64,000 bases of DNA from UBA1563 sp041671545 (GTDB lineage Bacteria; Bacteroidota; Ignavibacteria; Ignavibacteriales; Ignavibacteriaceae), in contig JBAZBI010000001.1 of NCBI GenBank assembly GCA_041671545.1, positions 248,001 through 312,000 of the forward strand, in the 5' to 3' direction. Positions 17,132-23,349 of the stretch are shown here, in pieces. Below the pieces are notes generated by a model. It saw only the letters and a list, made by a program, of their open reading frames with translations, had not been told where the DNA came from and made no database searches. The translations under genes and the position numbers were made by a program. How positions within the stretch are numbered: position 1 is the first letter of the stretch; the number at the start of each line of letters is the position of its first letter.

Positions 17132-17295
17132 ATATAACTGCGTATTGTGTTAAAATGCAACACTGCCATCTTAATTATTTAATATTTCAATTTCTTTTTA
17201 TCTAAGCAGCCACATTTGCGAATTGTAAATACAACTTTATAATTACACAAATGCCGCAATGTTTAAAGCGGTCGGCTTCGAAAAAAGGGTTAGAC
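17132..17295 (-). repeat. attC-like site (cluster I, site 5)
   Basis: Read on minus, R'' GTCTAAC (17289-17295) lies 9 bp after the gene stop. A large imperfect stem follows: GCGGCATTTG..AATTATAAA pairs with the CAAATGTGGC side. Then come the conserved GGCAGTGTTGCATTTTAA and a weak R' (GTTATAT). The site is about 164 bp. Confidence 0.55.
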
Positions 17296-17304
17296 AAAAC
17301 ATTA

Positions 17305-18105
17305 TTATAACGGCCAAGTACCGATCCTTGTTTGTTCTTGATAATTAAAACGTGAAATAACTTTTATGAAACTATTCTCATAAATAAAGTCCACTTTTCC
17401 GAATGGTTGCAGAACAATATTCGGTTCAGACGTAAGAGTTGGAACACCAACAATAAAACTCGCAATCCGTTTAGTTGTATCATATTTCGCTGTTTTATAA
17501 GCCAAATTCATACTGGAGGTGGAAAATCGATTATAATTTAATTCAAGATTTGATTTATAAAATACGTTGAACTTTAGTGTATCTATTCTATAACCCAACT
17601 TCCAATATAAAAGATATTTGTTGTCCATTGAAATTGTGTCGGTGTTACTTATTAATTTATAAGGTTCTAGAATGATACTATCAGTAATGGAATAATAACC
17701 CAAATCATAATACAAATCGACAGTAGTTTTCCCCGTATCACTCTTTTGAAAATAACCTTGTATTCCCCAAAAATTATCTGCGATAGGAATTCCGCCAGAA
17801 TTTATTTTTGAATTAACTACCCCATTTGAAAGAATAACAAATGTATCCTTGGGGGATGTTTCTGACATTGCAAAATAAACCGAAGGGTCTGGATTCTCAA
17901 CTGTTACTTTGGAAGTTAACAAAGTTATAATTGTCCAATCTAGGGGCCGGTCGTCAATGAGTCCGTTTTCTATTAAAACGGTTGTTTTACCTTTTTCAAC
18001 TTTAGTTTCAGAATTGGAAATAGGATTTGATTCTTCCTTACTGCAACTCATAAATAACGTTGCCAATATTATGGATAAAATTAACTTTTGCATACTTGCT
18101 CTCAT
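17305..18105 (-). CDS. Lipoprotein, function unknown
   Basis: This 266-residue protein has a signal peptide and lipobox LFMSC (Cys about 21, then SKEESNP). The remainder looks mostly beta (TTVLIENGLIDDRPLDWTII; YKSNLELNYNRFS). No family recognised. Its ATG is only 3 bp after an exact R' box (GTTAGGC, then AAC), very close spacing that is characteristic of integron cassettes. The gene ends just before the R'' box of site 5. Confidence 0.65.
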   Translation of the reverse strand: MRASMQKLILSIILATLFMSCSKEESNPISNSETKVEKGKTTVLIENGLIDDRPLDWTIITLLTSKVTVENPDPSVYFAMSETSPKDTFVILSNGVVNSKINSGGIPIADNFWGIQGYFQKSDTGKTTVDLYYDLGYYSITDSIILEPYKLISNTDTISMDNKYLLYWKLGYRIDTLKFNVFYKSNLELNYNRFSTSSMNLAYKTAKYDTTKRIASFIVGVPTLTSEPNIVLQPFGKVDFIYENSFIKVISRFNYQEQTRIGTWPL

Positions 18106-18108
18106 GTT

Positions 18109-18256
18109 GCCTAACGATTACTTACTCTGCCAAAATTCCGTATAGTATGCATGGCAGCCTGCTTACTATATTTTACTAATAACTTTCTTTTCATTTTAAT
18201 ATCCAACTCTTGCGTAACCACTTAAGTAAAAGTATTCATTGAGTTGATAGTTAGCT
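18109..18256 (-). repeat. attC-like site (cluster I, site 6)
   Basis: R'' AGCTAAC (18250-18256) lies 11 bp after a stop codon. R' GTTAGGC (18109-18115) lies 3 bp before the next ATG. The total is about 148 bp, with GGCTGCCATGC and GGCAGAG segments between. This is one of the clearest sites in the window. Confidence 0.65.
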
Positions 18257-18266
18257 TACAGTCTAT

Positions 18267-18464
18267 TCAGTTAAAAATAATAATGCCTCCCAAAGTTTCA
18301 TAAGCCAATAACACGTTTTGTAGTGCTTTCTTTTCAGATTGTGATATTATCCTATCATCATAATATTGTTTCCCGTTAAATCTGATTTTGGCAACTTTAG
18401 AATTAATTATAGCTTTGATAATTGAATATGTCTCTTGTGTTAACTCGTTCTTTTCCATTCCCAT
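18267..18464 (-). pseudogene. C-terminal part of the adjacent lipoprotein, out of frame
   Basis: These 65 residues (SIIKAIINSKVAKIRFNGKQ, YYDDRIISQSEKKALQNVL) overlap the end of the preceding lipoprotein gene by 25 bp in another frame. The upstream frame ends abruptly after GGKIWEWKRTS, beside an A-rich stretch (GGAAAAGAA). The most natural reading is one gene of about 275 residues split by a 1-nt indel, or a sequencing error. Two separate overlapping genes are possible but less likely. Confidence 0.5.
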
Positions 18465-19096
18465 ATTTTACCTCCATACCCGCTATCTCTTTCCATATCT
18501 CCAGGAAAGTATCTAAACGGTTTACCGTCGATTGTAAAACTTATATATTCTACAAAGAGCCAATCTTCAGCATAATATTGAATATTTAAAAATAATTCGG
18601 TAAGAGAACCACTTTTTGATTTACCAAATTCTAAATAGAAACCATTTCGATTAACATATCTTGGAGATGATAAATCTTGATACCAATAGGTTTCTGTGAA
18701 CTCATTGTATCTTTTCGCCATGCTTTTTGTAGCATTTGCGATAGCTGCTTCTTTCTCTCTCCTTTCGATTTCCTCTGAAAGTTTTTTATCATTTTCAATC
18801 TTCCGAAGAGCATCATTTGTTTTGTCTAAAAGTATTTTCCCTAATTTTGCTTCTGCTGTTGCGGGATGTTTTTCAATTAATTTTGATAGAGATTCTTTAG
18901 CCTTTTGATAATCTCTAGCTTTGAAGCTTTGGTCTGCTTCCGCAAGTGATTTTTTTGCACCAAACTTACATTCATCTAATTCAATATTAAGTCGTTCGTT
19001 TTCAGCTTTTAGTTTTGAATACCCATCTTTGGATGGATCGTTACAACCGCCTAGTATTGTGCAAATAACGGTCAAATAAACAATTTTTCTTTTCAT
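18440..19096 (-). CDS. Lipoprotein with coiled coil (probably 3'-frameshifted)
   Basis: This 218-residue protein has a lipobox TILGGC (Cys about 18). A coiled coil follows (KLKAENERLNIELDECK, about 27-45), then a TPR-like helical segment (QSFKARDYQKAKESLSKLIE, with PATAEAKLG) and a charged helix up to about residue 130. A beta-rich C-terminal domain comes last. The frame is lost at about residue 215, and the continuation reads on in the next frame (see 18267-18464). Function unknown; the layout suggests an envelope-associated scaffold (inference). Confidence 0.6.
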   Translation of the reverse strand: MKRKIVYLTVICTILGGCNDPSKDGYSKLKAENERLNIELDECKFGAKKSLAEADQSFKARDYQKAKESLSKLIEKHPATAEAKLGKILLDKTNDALRKIENDKKLSEEIERREKEAAIANATKSMAKRYNEFTETYWYQDLSSPRYVNRNGFYLEFGKSKSGSLTELFLNIQYYAEDWLFVEYISFTIDGKPFRYFPGDMERDSGYGGKIWEWKRTS

Positions 19097-19118
19097 TCAT
19101 TACCTACACTTTTTAAAA

Positions 19119-19319
19119 TGCGAACATGATGTTATGTTAAACTCCAACACTGCCAAATTTATTAAACAACTTTTTGTTTTATATAAAACTTACCATTACA
19201 AATAAAGCCAAACAGTTAAGCCAAATCGGGAGAACAAACTTTACAATCGCACAAATGCCGTACTAAAAACAGTTTACCAGCCTTTGGCGTGGCTGTCCGT
19301 GTTGAGCGGCCTGTTAGCT
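19119..19319 (-). repeat. attC-like site (cluster I, site 7)
   Basis: R'' AGCTAAC (19313-19319) is 5 bp after a stop codon. The long middle contains TACGGCATTTGTGCGATTGT, closely related to the middle of site 5. The conserved GGCAGTGTTGGAGTTTAACA follows, then a degenerate R' (GTTCGCA). About 201 bp. Confidence 0.5.
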
Positions 19320-19324
19320 AGCAT

Positions 19325-20704
19325 TTATTCAAATTTAGGAAAAACAATAATTCCACCTAACTGGTTATGTATTTCAACACGACATTTCTTCTTAAAATCT
19401 TCATTAGGATTTTCTATCAAATATTTTGCAACAAAATATAAATCGGAAGTTTTGATAAGTCCTATTCTCTCTCTTTTAGCTCCATTAATACATTTAGTAG
19501 TAAAATCTAATTCACGATTTTGTGGTTCAACTAATCTTTGGGCATTTCCAAACAACAAGCCGAATGCTTTTTCATCAACATCTTCTCTTTCATAATCCTC
19601 ATTTAGATTATCTATCAATTGACGAAATTTAGAAATATCAATCGCTTTATTATCTTTACCCTCACACTCACCAATGTAACGAATACCCTCAGGTGATAAA
19701 ATAACTTGATCCAATTCTAATTTCCCATCATTATAATTTTCAGCAGAATACCCTAATGTCTGCAAAGCAAGAATTACAGCTAGTTCAAGCGGTTTACCAC
19801 TTTCAAAAAGTAGGTTTTTTAGAATTTGTTCTTGTGGGAGTAAATTTTGCAGTTCTTCTTTTTGTTTAATGGATTTCTCAATAGTTTGATTAAGGTTAGC
19901 GATTTCTCTTTTTATTTCTAATGCAGAATTAAGTTCATACTGGTCATAATTAGCCCAACTCGGAGGAGGATTATTTTCCGCAAATGATTTAATATTTTTG
20001 TTTAATTCATAAAATTGCTCTTTTAACTTTGCGCCATACCTTAACCCTTTTACATTCCAGTCACCATTTTGTTTTTGGAATAATTCATAATCAATTTCGA
20101 TTTGGGGTAATACTATTACGTCACCATTCAATATCTTTAAGTAACCACCAAGAATTTTATCTTTATTTTTCGATAAGAAATATGGAATTATTTCTTTTGC
20201 GGTAGTATAAGCTTCATATCGCAAAATATTTTTATTCTCCATATAAAATGAATTGACAACGGAATTTGTTGCAAGAATTGTGTGACCTTCAGATGGGTAG
20301 ACAGACAACTGAAATGGAAGGAAATCATAATTGTTTACACTGTTTACAATATTAGTTACTCTTTGATTTCTTCCCGTTCCACTATATTCCTTTTTTCCAG
20401 TATGGAAATACAAATTTTCTTGCTGTGTTAAGAGAACAATCAATGTTTTACCATTTTGTAAATAATTTGATATTTCTCTTTTCCAATGATCAATATGTTC
20501 GGATAATTCAGTTGATGATGTATGATTTAATAATTTTTTACCATTATATGAAGGTGTCGAAGAATCTTGATCATAATTACAATCACTAAAAGATAATAAT
20601 ATGATAGCAATATCAATTTCCGATAAAGAACCAAAACTATCAAGTTTTAGGAAATCATCATCATTCGTCGGAAATGTAAAATTAATTCCTACTATGGATT
20701 CCAT
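19325..20704 (-). CDS. Putative PD-(D/E)XK nuclease-domain protein
   Basis: This 459-residue protein has three parts. The N-terminal ~190 residues are an alpha/beta domain (IAIILLSFSD; YLQNGKTLIVLLTQQ). A coiled coil (about 265-295, LEIKREIANLNQTIEKSIKQ) follows. The C-terminal domain begins LELAVILALQTLGYSAENYN and continues GKLELDQVI..IGECEGKDNKAI. The spacing of D (LELD) and E-x-x-K (ECEGK) after a helix fits the PD-(D/E)XK endonuclease core, with a following helix (FGLLFGNAQRL). That suggests a DNA-acting, possibly defence, enzyme; the N-terminal domain is unrecognised. It lies between attC-like sites, about 16 bp after AGTTAGCT. Confidence 0.5.
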   Translation of the reverse strand: MESIVGINFTFPTNDDDFLKLDSFGSLSEIDIAIILLSFSDCNYDQDSSTPSYNGKKLLNHTSSTELSEHIDHWKREISNYLQNGKTLIVLLTQQENLYFHTGKKEYSGTGRNQRVTNIVNSVNNYDFLPFQLSVYPSEGHTILATNSVVNSFYMENKNILRYEAYTTAKEIIPYFLSKNKDKILGGYLKILNGDVIVLPQIEIDYELFQKQNGDWNVKGLRYGAKLKEQFYELNKNIKSFAENNPPPSWANYDQYELNSALEIKREIANLNQTIEKSIKQKEELQNLLPQEQILKNLLFESGKPLELAVILALQTLGYSAENYNDGKLELDQVILSPEGIRYIGECEGKDNKAIDISKFRQLIDNLNEDYEREDVDEKAFGLLFGNAQRLVEPQNRELDFTTKCINGAKRERIGLIKTSDLYFVAKYLIENPNEDFKKKCRVEIHNQLGGIIVFPKFE

Positions 20705-20720
20705 AATATTACCTTATTCT

Positions 20721-20860
20721 AGCTAACTATTAAGTATATCGCAATATTGCAGCCTAACACTCCAACAGTAGGAATGTTATATTTTATTAAAAACTTTCTT
20801 TTCGTTTCCATTTCCAATTCTCCCGCAGCCTAACACTCCCGATATTTAGGAATGTTAGAC
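20721..20860 (-). repeat. attC-like site (cluster I, site 8) with two nested short repeats
   Basis: Two copies of a short palindromic unit occur, at 20750-20780 and 20826-20860. On plus each reads GCAGCCTAACACTCC, a short loop, then GGAATGTTA. The second ends GTTAGAC, so it has perfect R''/R'-like ends within 35 bp. AGCTAAC (20721-20727) is the box nearest the nuclease-like gene. The site marks the upstream edge of the cluster. Confidence 0.5.
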
Positions 20861-20923
20861 CGCAGAATTTTTTCACTCGTTACTTGTAACTTGTTACTTG
20901 TTACTTTCCACTTGCAACTTTCT

Positions 20924-20952
20924 CAGCCAAAGGCTGATCCGCCTCTGGCGGA
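20924..20952. repeat. Double-hairpin repeat (CAGCC..GGCTG / TCCGCC..GGCGGA)
   Basis: Two adjacent stem-loops, CAGCC AAA GGCTG and TCCGCC TCT GGCGGA, come just after a gene stop on the minus strand. The same unit with its CTTTCTCAG lead-in recurs at 49558-49587 after lacI. It is probably a dispersed repeat that may act as a terminator. Short TTACTTGT-type direct repeats lie at 20876-20915. Confidence 0.6.
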
Positions 20953-20968
20953 AACTTTCCACTACTCC

Positions 20969-21664
20969 CTAACTCACCGCCGACGGAACTACCGGTGTTT
21001 CTTCCGCATCCCCTCCATCACTCTTCGGCCAGGGAGACTCGAACGATTTCAACTTCGCGGGATCGTTCTCATAAACTATTCTTCCCGCTTTGTTAATTGT
21101 GTTAACCGCATCATAGACTTTTAGCAGCGCAAGATTTCTTTCAATTGTATATTCTTTAAAATCACTCTCGGCTGCGCCAACTTGCGTAGCCAGTGTTTTC
21201 AGTTCTTCACTAAGTGTAACACCTTCAGCTAAGAATGTAACGGGCATTCCCTTTTCAGTAACTTTGGTTAAATATTTGGTTAGTACATTTGCGGCAGCGG
21301 TTAGCGCATCGCCCGTTAATACTGCATTTTTCTTGGCAGATACATAATCGGGGTATTCGGCTGTTTGGGGTGATTTTGGCTGGAAGGCGAGTTCAAGATA
21401 AAACTCTCCGCTTTTTAACCACTTTTGACATGCTTTAAGTTTTATCCTTAACAGCACCGTCCATGCGGTTTTTTCTTTTTGAATGTCTTTACTGGTCTTA
21501 AAATTTTCAGCGGCTAATATATCAGCTTTAAATTGGTTTACGTACGCCTCTGTTATACCCTGTCCGCTCATCTCCGGTTTGTCTGCCAGATTAGAGTGAC
21601 ATTTTGTTGCTTGGGTAAGTAAAATTTTTCTGCTTACCGGCGGTTTTTTGATCTCGGTCTTCAT
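20969..21664 (-). CDS. Conserved-looking hypothetical protein
   Basis: This 231-residue protein has no signal peptide and no membrane segment. It is mostly helical (VNQFKADILAAENFKTSKDI, LTKYLTKVTEKGM, ERNLALLKVYDAVNTINKAG), with a low-complexity acidic and Pro/Val tail. I recognise no family; it could be a structural or binding protein. It is the first gene downstream of the promoter-bearing leader element at 21796-21893, with a 5' leader of roughly 180 nt, and lies upstream of cassette-like cluster I. Confidence 0.6.
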   Translation of the reverse strand: MKTEIKKPPVSRKILLTQATKCHSNLADKPEMSGQGITEAYVNQFKADILAAENFKTSKDIQKEKTAWTVLLRIKLKACQKWLKSGEFYLELAFQPKSPQTAEYPDYVSAKKNAVLTGDALTAAANVLTKYLTKVTEKGMPVTFLAEGVTLSEELKTLATQVGAAESDFKEYTIERNLALLKVYDAVNTINKAGRIVYENDPAKLKSFESPWPKSDGGDAEETPVVPSAVS

Positions 21665-21795
21665 GCTCGTGCTCCTTTATTTGTTTTATGATTTAGTTAC
21701 ATACAAAACAAAACGATCTGAAGTTATCTCTCCGCAAAAGAATCCCATAAGTTAAATTTGATACGAAAAAGATAAGGTTTTTACAACCTTGTTTA

Positions 21796-21893
21796 GGAAA
21801 GTAAGTTCAAGAGAGAACCCCGTTCCCCATGGTTTTAAATAACCGTTGTAATTTTACGGCAAATAAAAATAAATGTCAAATACTTTTTGCGGG
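21796..21893 (-). repeat. Promoter-bearing leader element, copy A
   Basis: About 98 bp is nearly identical to 59702-59801. On the minus strand it contains a sigma70-like promoter followed by a leader with GGTTATTTAAAACC and GGGGAACGGGGTTCTC, which may fold. Both copies point towards a cassette-like cluster. Confidence 0.8.
21851..21879 (-). promoter_or_regulatory. Sigma70-like promoter (TTGACA - 17 bp - TAAAAT)
   Basis: The -35 TTGACA is at 21874-21879 and the -10 TAAAAT at 21851-21856, with exactly 17 bp between, transcribing to the left. This is near-consensus and is conserved, with one change per box, in the second copy of the element. Confidence 0.65.
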
Positions 21894-22005
21894 AATAATG
21901 TAAAAATTTGAACCCTGACTTAATCACTTAATCATAAAACAGCAGAACCAAAAAAATTATATTCATGGTGTCCTTGTGGTAAAACTTCATCACCACCAAT
22001 CCGCC
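21893..22005. repeat. Direct repeat flanking the toxin-antitoxin pair, left copy
   Basis: This begins GAATAATGTAAAAATTTGAA and stays nearly identical for over 60 bp to the copy at 22610-22730. It then drifts but ends with the same CACCAATCCGCC. The two copies bracket the toxin-antitoxin operon. Confidence 0.8.
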
Positions 22006-22060
22006 ATGGGGAATCAGTAATCAGGTTTCTGCTTTCCAATTACTTTCCCCGCTATAATTT

Positions 22061-22312
22061 TTAATAAATATCTTTTCTGTGAGCAATTGAGATGAGAATA
22101 ATTAATAACCTGCCTTCCTCTATTTCGTAAATAATTCTATAAGTACCAACCCTTATCCTCCAGGCTTCATATCCTTGAAGCTTTTTACTTCCCGCCGGTC
22201 TCGGTTCACTTGCTAACATTGAAACATGCTCAAGGATTTGGCTTTTAATTTTATCCGAGAGTTTGTTTAACTGTTTTTGTACCGGTTTGGGGATTACAAT
22301 TTCAAACAGCAT
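22061..22312 (-). CDS. RelE/ParE-family toxin
   Basis: This 83-residue protein shows the RelE-fold pattern: VIPKPVQKQLNKLSDKIKSQ (helix 1), KKLQGYEAWRIRVGTYRIIY (central strands with the conserved Arg-Val-Gly-Tyr-Arg) and a C-terminal IAHRKDIY carrying the His/Arg/Lys/Tyr typical of RelE-like mRNA interferases. It overlaps the antitoxin gene by 11 bp, giving tight coupling. It likely cleaves mRNA at the ribosome. Confidence 0.88.
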   Translation of the reverse strand: MLFEIVIPKPVQKQLNKLSDKIKSQILEHVSMLASEPRPAGSKKLQGYEAWRIRVGTYRIIYEIEEGRLLIILISIAHRKDIY

Positions 22313-22532
22313 TTTTCTTTTGGGTTCGATGTTTTTGAAATTCCTTTAAAGTTACAAATTCACCGGCTTTTATAGCCGCGTCAACTTTAGGTTTCGCTTT
22401 TTTATATTCCTTAACATCATCGTTGTCTTCAATCAATTCAAGCATGTGGTTATATGTTTCAATATCCAATATGATAGATTGAGGTTTTCCATTTTCATCA
22501 ACGATGAAACGTTTTCTTTTTGCAGATAACAT
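22302..22532 (-). CDS. Antitoxin of the RelE-like toxin
   Basis: This 76-residue protein precedes the toxin in the usual antitoxin-first order. Its N-terminal part (KRKRFIVDENGKPQSIILDI, then ETYNHMLELIED) resembles Phd/YefM-type antitoxins that bind DNA and repress their own operon. The charged C-terminal half (KAKPKVDAAIKAGEFVTLKE) would wrap the toxin. A palindrome overlapping a promoter lies just upstream. Confidence 0.82.
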   Translation of the reverse strand: MLSAKRKRFIVDENGKPQSIILDIETYNHMLELIEDNDDVKEYKKAKPKVDAAIKAGEFVTLKEFQKHRTQKKNAV

Positions 22533-22559
22533 TTTTCTCTCACTTTTTGATGCAAAATA

Positions 22560-22593
22560 ATTTTATTTTTGACTTATTCAAAGACAAATAAGT
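22560..22593 (-). promoter_or_regulatory. Promoter and operator of the toxin-antitoxin pair
   Basis: On the minus strand, -35 TTGTCT (22582-22587), 16 bp, then -10 TAAAAT (22560-22565), about 28 bp before the antitoxin ATG. An inverted repeat ACTTATT..AATAAGT (22572-22593) overlaps the -35, as expected for an autoregulatory operator. Confidence 0.5.
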
Positions 22594-22609
22594 TGAAATA
22601 AAAACCGCT

Positions 22610-22730
22610 GAATAATATAAAAATTTGAACCCTGACTTAATCACTTAATCATAAAACAGCAGAACCAAAAAAAATATATTCATCGTGTCTTTGTGTCCAT
22701 GTGGCAAAACCTTTTCGCCACCAATCCGCC
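22610..22730. repeat. Direct repeat flanking the toxin-antitoxin pair, right copy
   Basis: The partner of 21893-22005. The near-identical part is GAATAATATAAAAATTTGAA and the following ~45 bp. The later part (GTGTCTTTGTGTCCATGTGG) resembles a common CCTTGTGG-type palindromic repeat. Confidence 0.8.
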
Positions 22731-22878
22731 GCGGCGGAACAGAGACACGGTTTCTTAGTTGAATTGTTGGCAAACTCTCCCCTTTCCTCCCAAAGTCTCA
22801 TCGTACCAAAGTCCCACCGTCCCACCGTCCCAAAGTCTTCTCCCCCACCACCCAAAAGTCCCTTTCCGACTCATTTTC

Positions 22879-23193
22879 TCACTATTCTGCCCCAAAACGC
22901 ATCTATTCTGTCAAATTGTCCTACTATTCTGTCAACTTTTCCTACTGCGATGCCATCTTACACAACTATTCCATCACAGTTAGCAACTATTCTGTCATCT
23001 ATCGCTACTATTCTGTCACAGTTTGTCAGTATGTTGTCATAGTTCGCGACTATTCTGCTCCAGTTTGCAGCTATTCTGTTCCAGATCGTAGCTATTCTAA
23101 TCCGGTTTGCATCTATTCTATTGTCTTCCACTACTTTACTGCCACCTCACGCATCTAAGGAGCCATCGAACGCATCTAGGGAATCGTCTTTCG
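22879..23193. repeat. Tandem repeat, 21-bp period, 15 units (copy A)
   Basis: Fifteen degenerate 21-bp units with core CTATTCTGTC (e.g. CTACTATTCTGTCAACTTTT plus C) run without a break in period. Units drift from CTATTCTGTC to CATCTAAGGAGCCATCG. The same array type, with several matching units in the same order, is at 60041-60418. 22731-22878 holds CCCAAAGTCCCACCGTCC-type direct repeats, and 23194-23252 shows nothing. On the minus strand one frame reads heptads such as DRIVGQF/DRIVAID but is interrupted by stops. Confidence 0.85.
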
Positions 23194-23252
23194 ATACTAA
23201 GAAATGGGTCAACTTAACCCCGGAGTAAAAAATCGTTCATGCCGGGAGATTA

Positions 23253-23335
23253 GTCAATGGTCAATAGTCATTTGTCAATCGCCAAATCGATATATTTTCT
23301 TAATATTCAATGACAACTGACTATTGACCAATGAC
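23253..23335. terminator. Long inverted repeat after the GH10-like gene
   Basis: Two 25-nt arms (23253-23277 and 23311-23335, built on GTCAATGGTCAATAGTCA) pair with about three mismatches across a 33-nt loop, starting 15 bp after the hydrolase stop. This is probably a terminator or a dispersed palindromic repeat; no T-tract follows. Confidence 0.5.
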
Positions 23336-23349
23336 CCTCCACCAATCCT

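Noticed and set aside
12650..20870. Integron integrase within the window
   Set aside because: No tyrosine recombinase motifs were found on either strand in or near the clusters, so only an integrase-less array can be claimed.
22701..23158. Open frames through the 21-bp repeat (plus strand), also at 60028-60320
   Set aside because: A 21-bp period keeps frames open by chance. The peptides are low-complexity heptads with no start signals and exist in several frames at once.
22879..23193. CRISPR array
   Set aside because: There is no constant repeat with variable spacers, the 21-bp units follow one another directly, and no cas genes are present.
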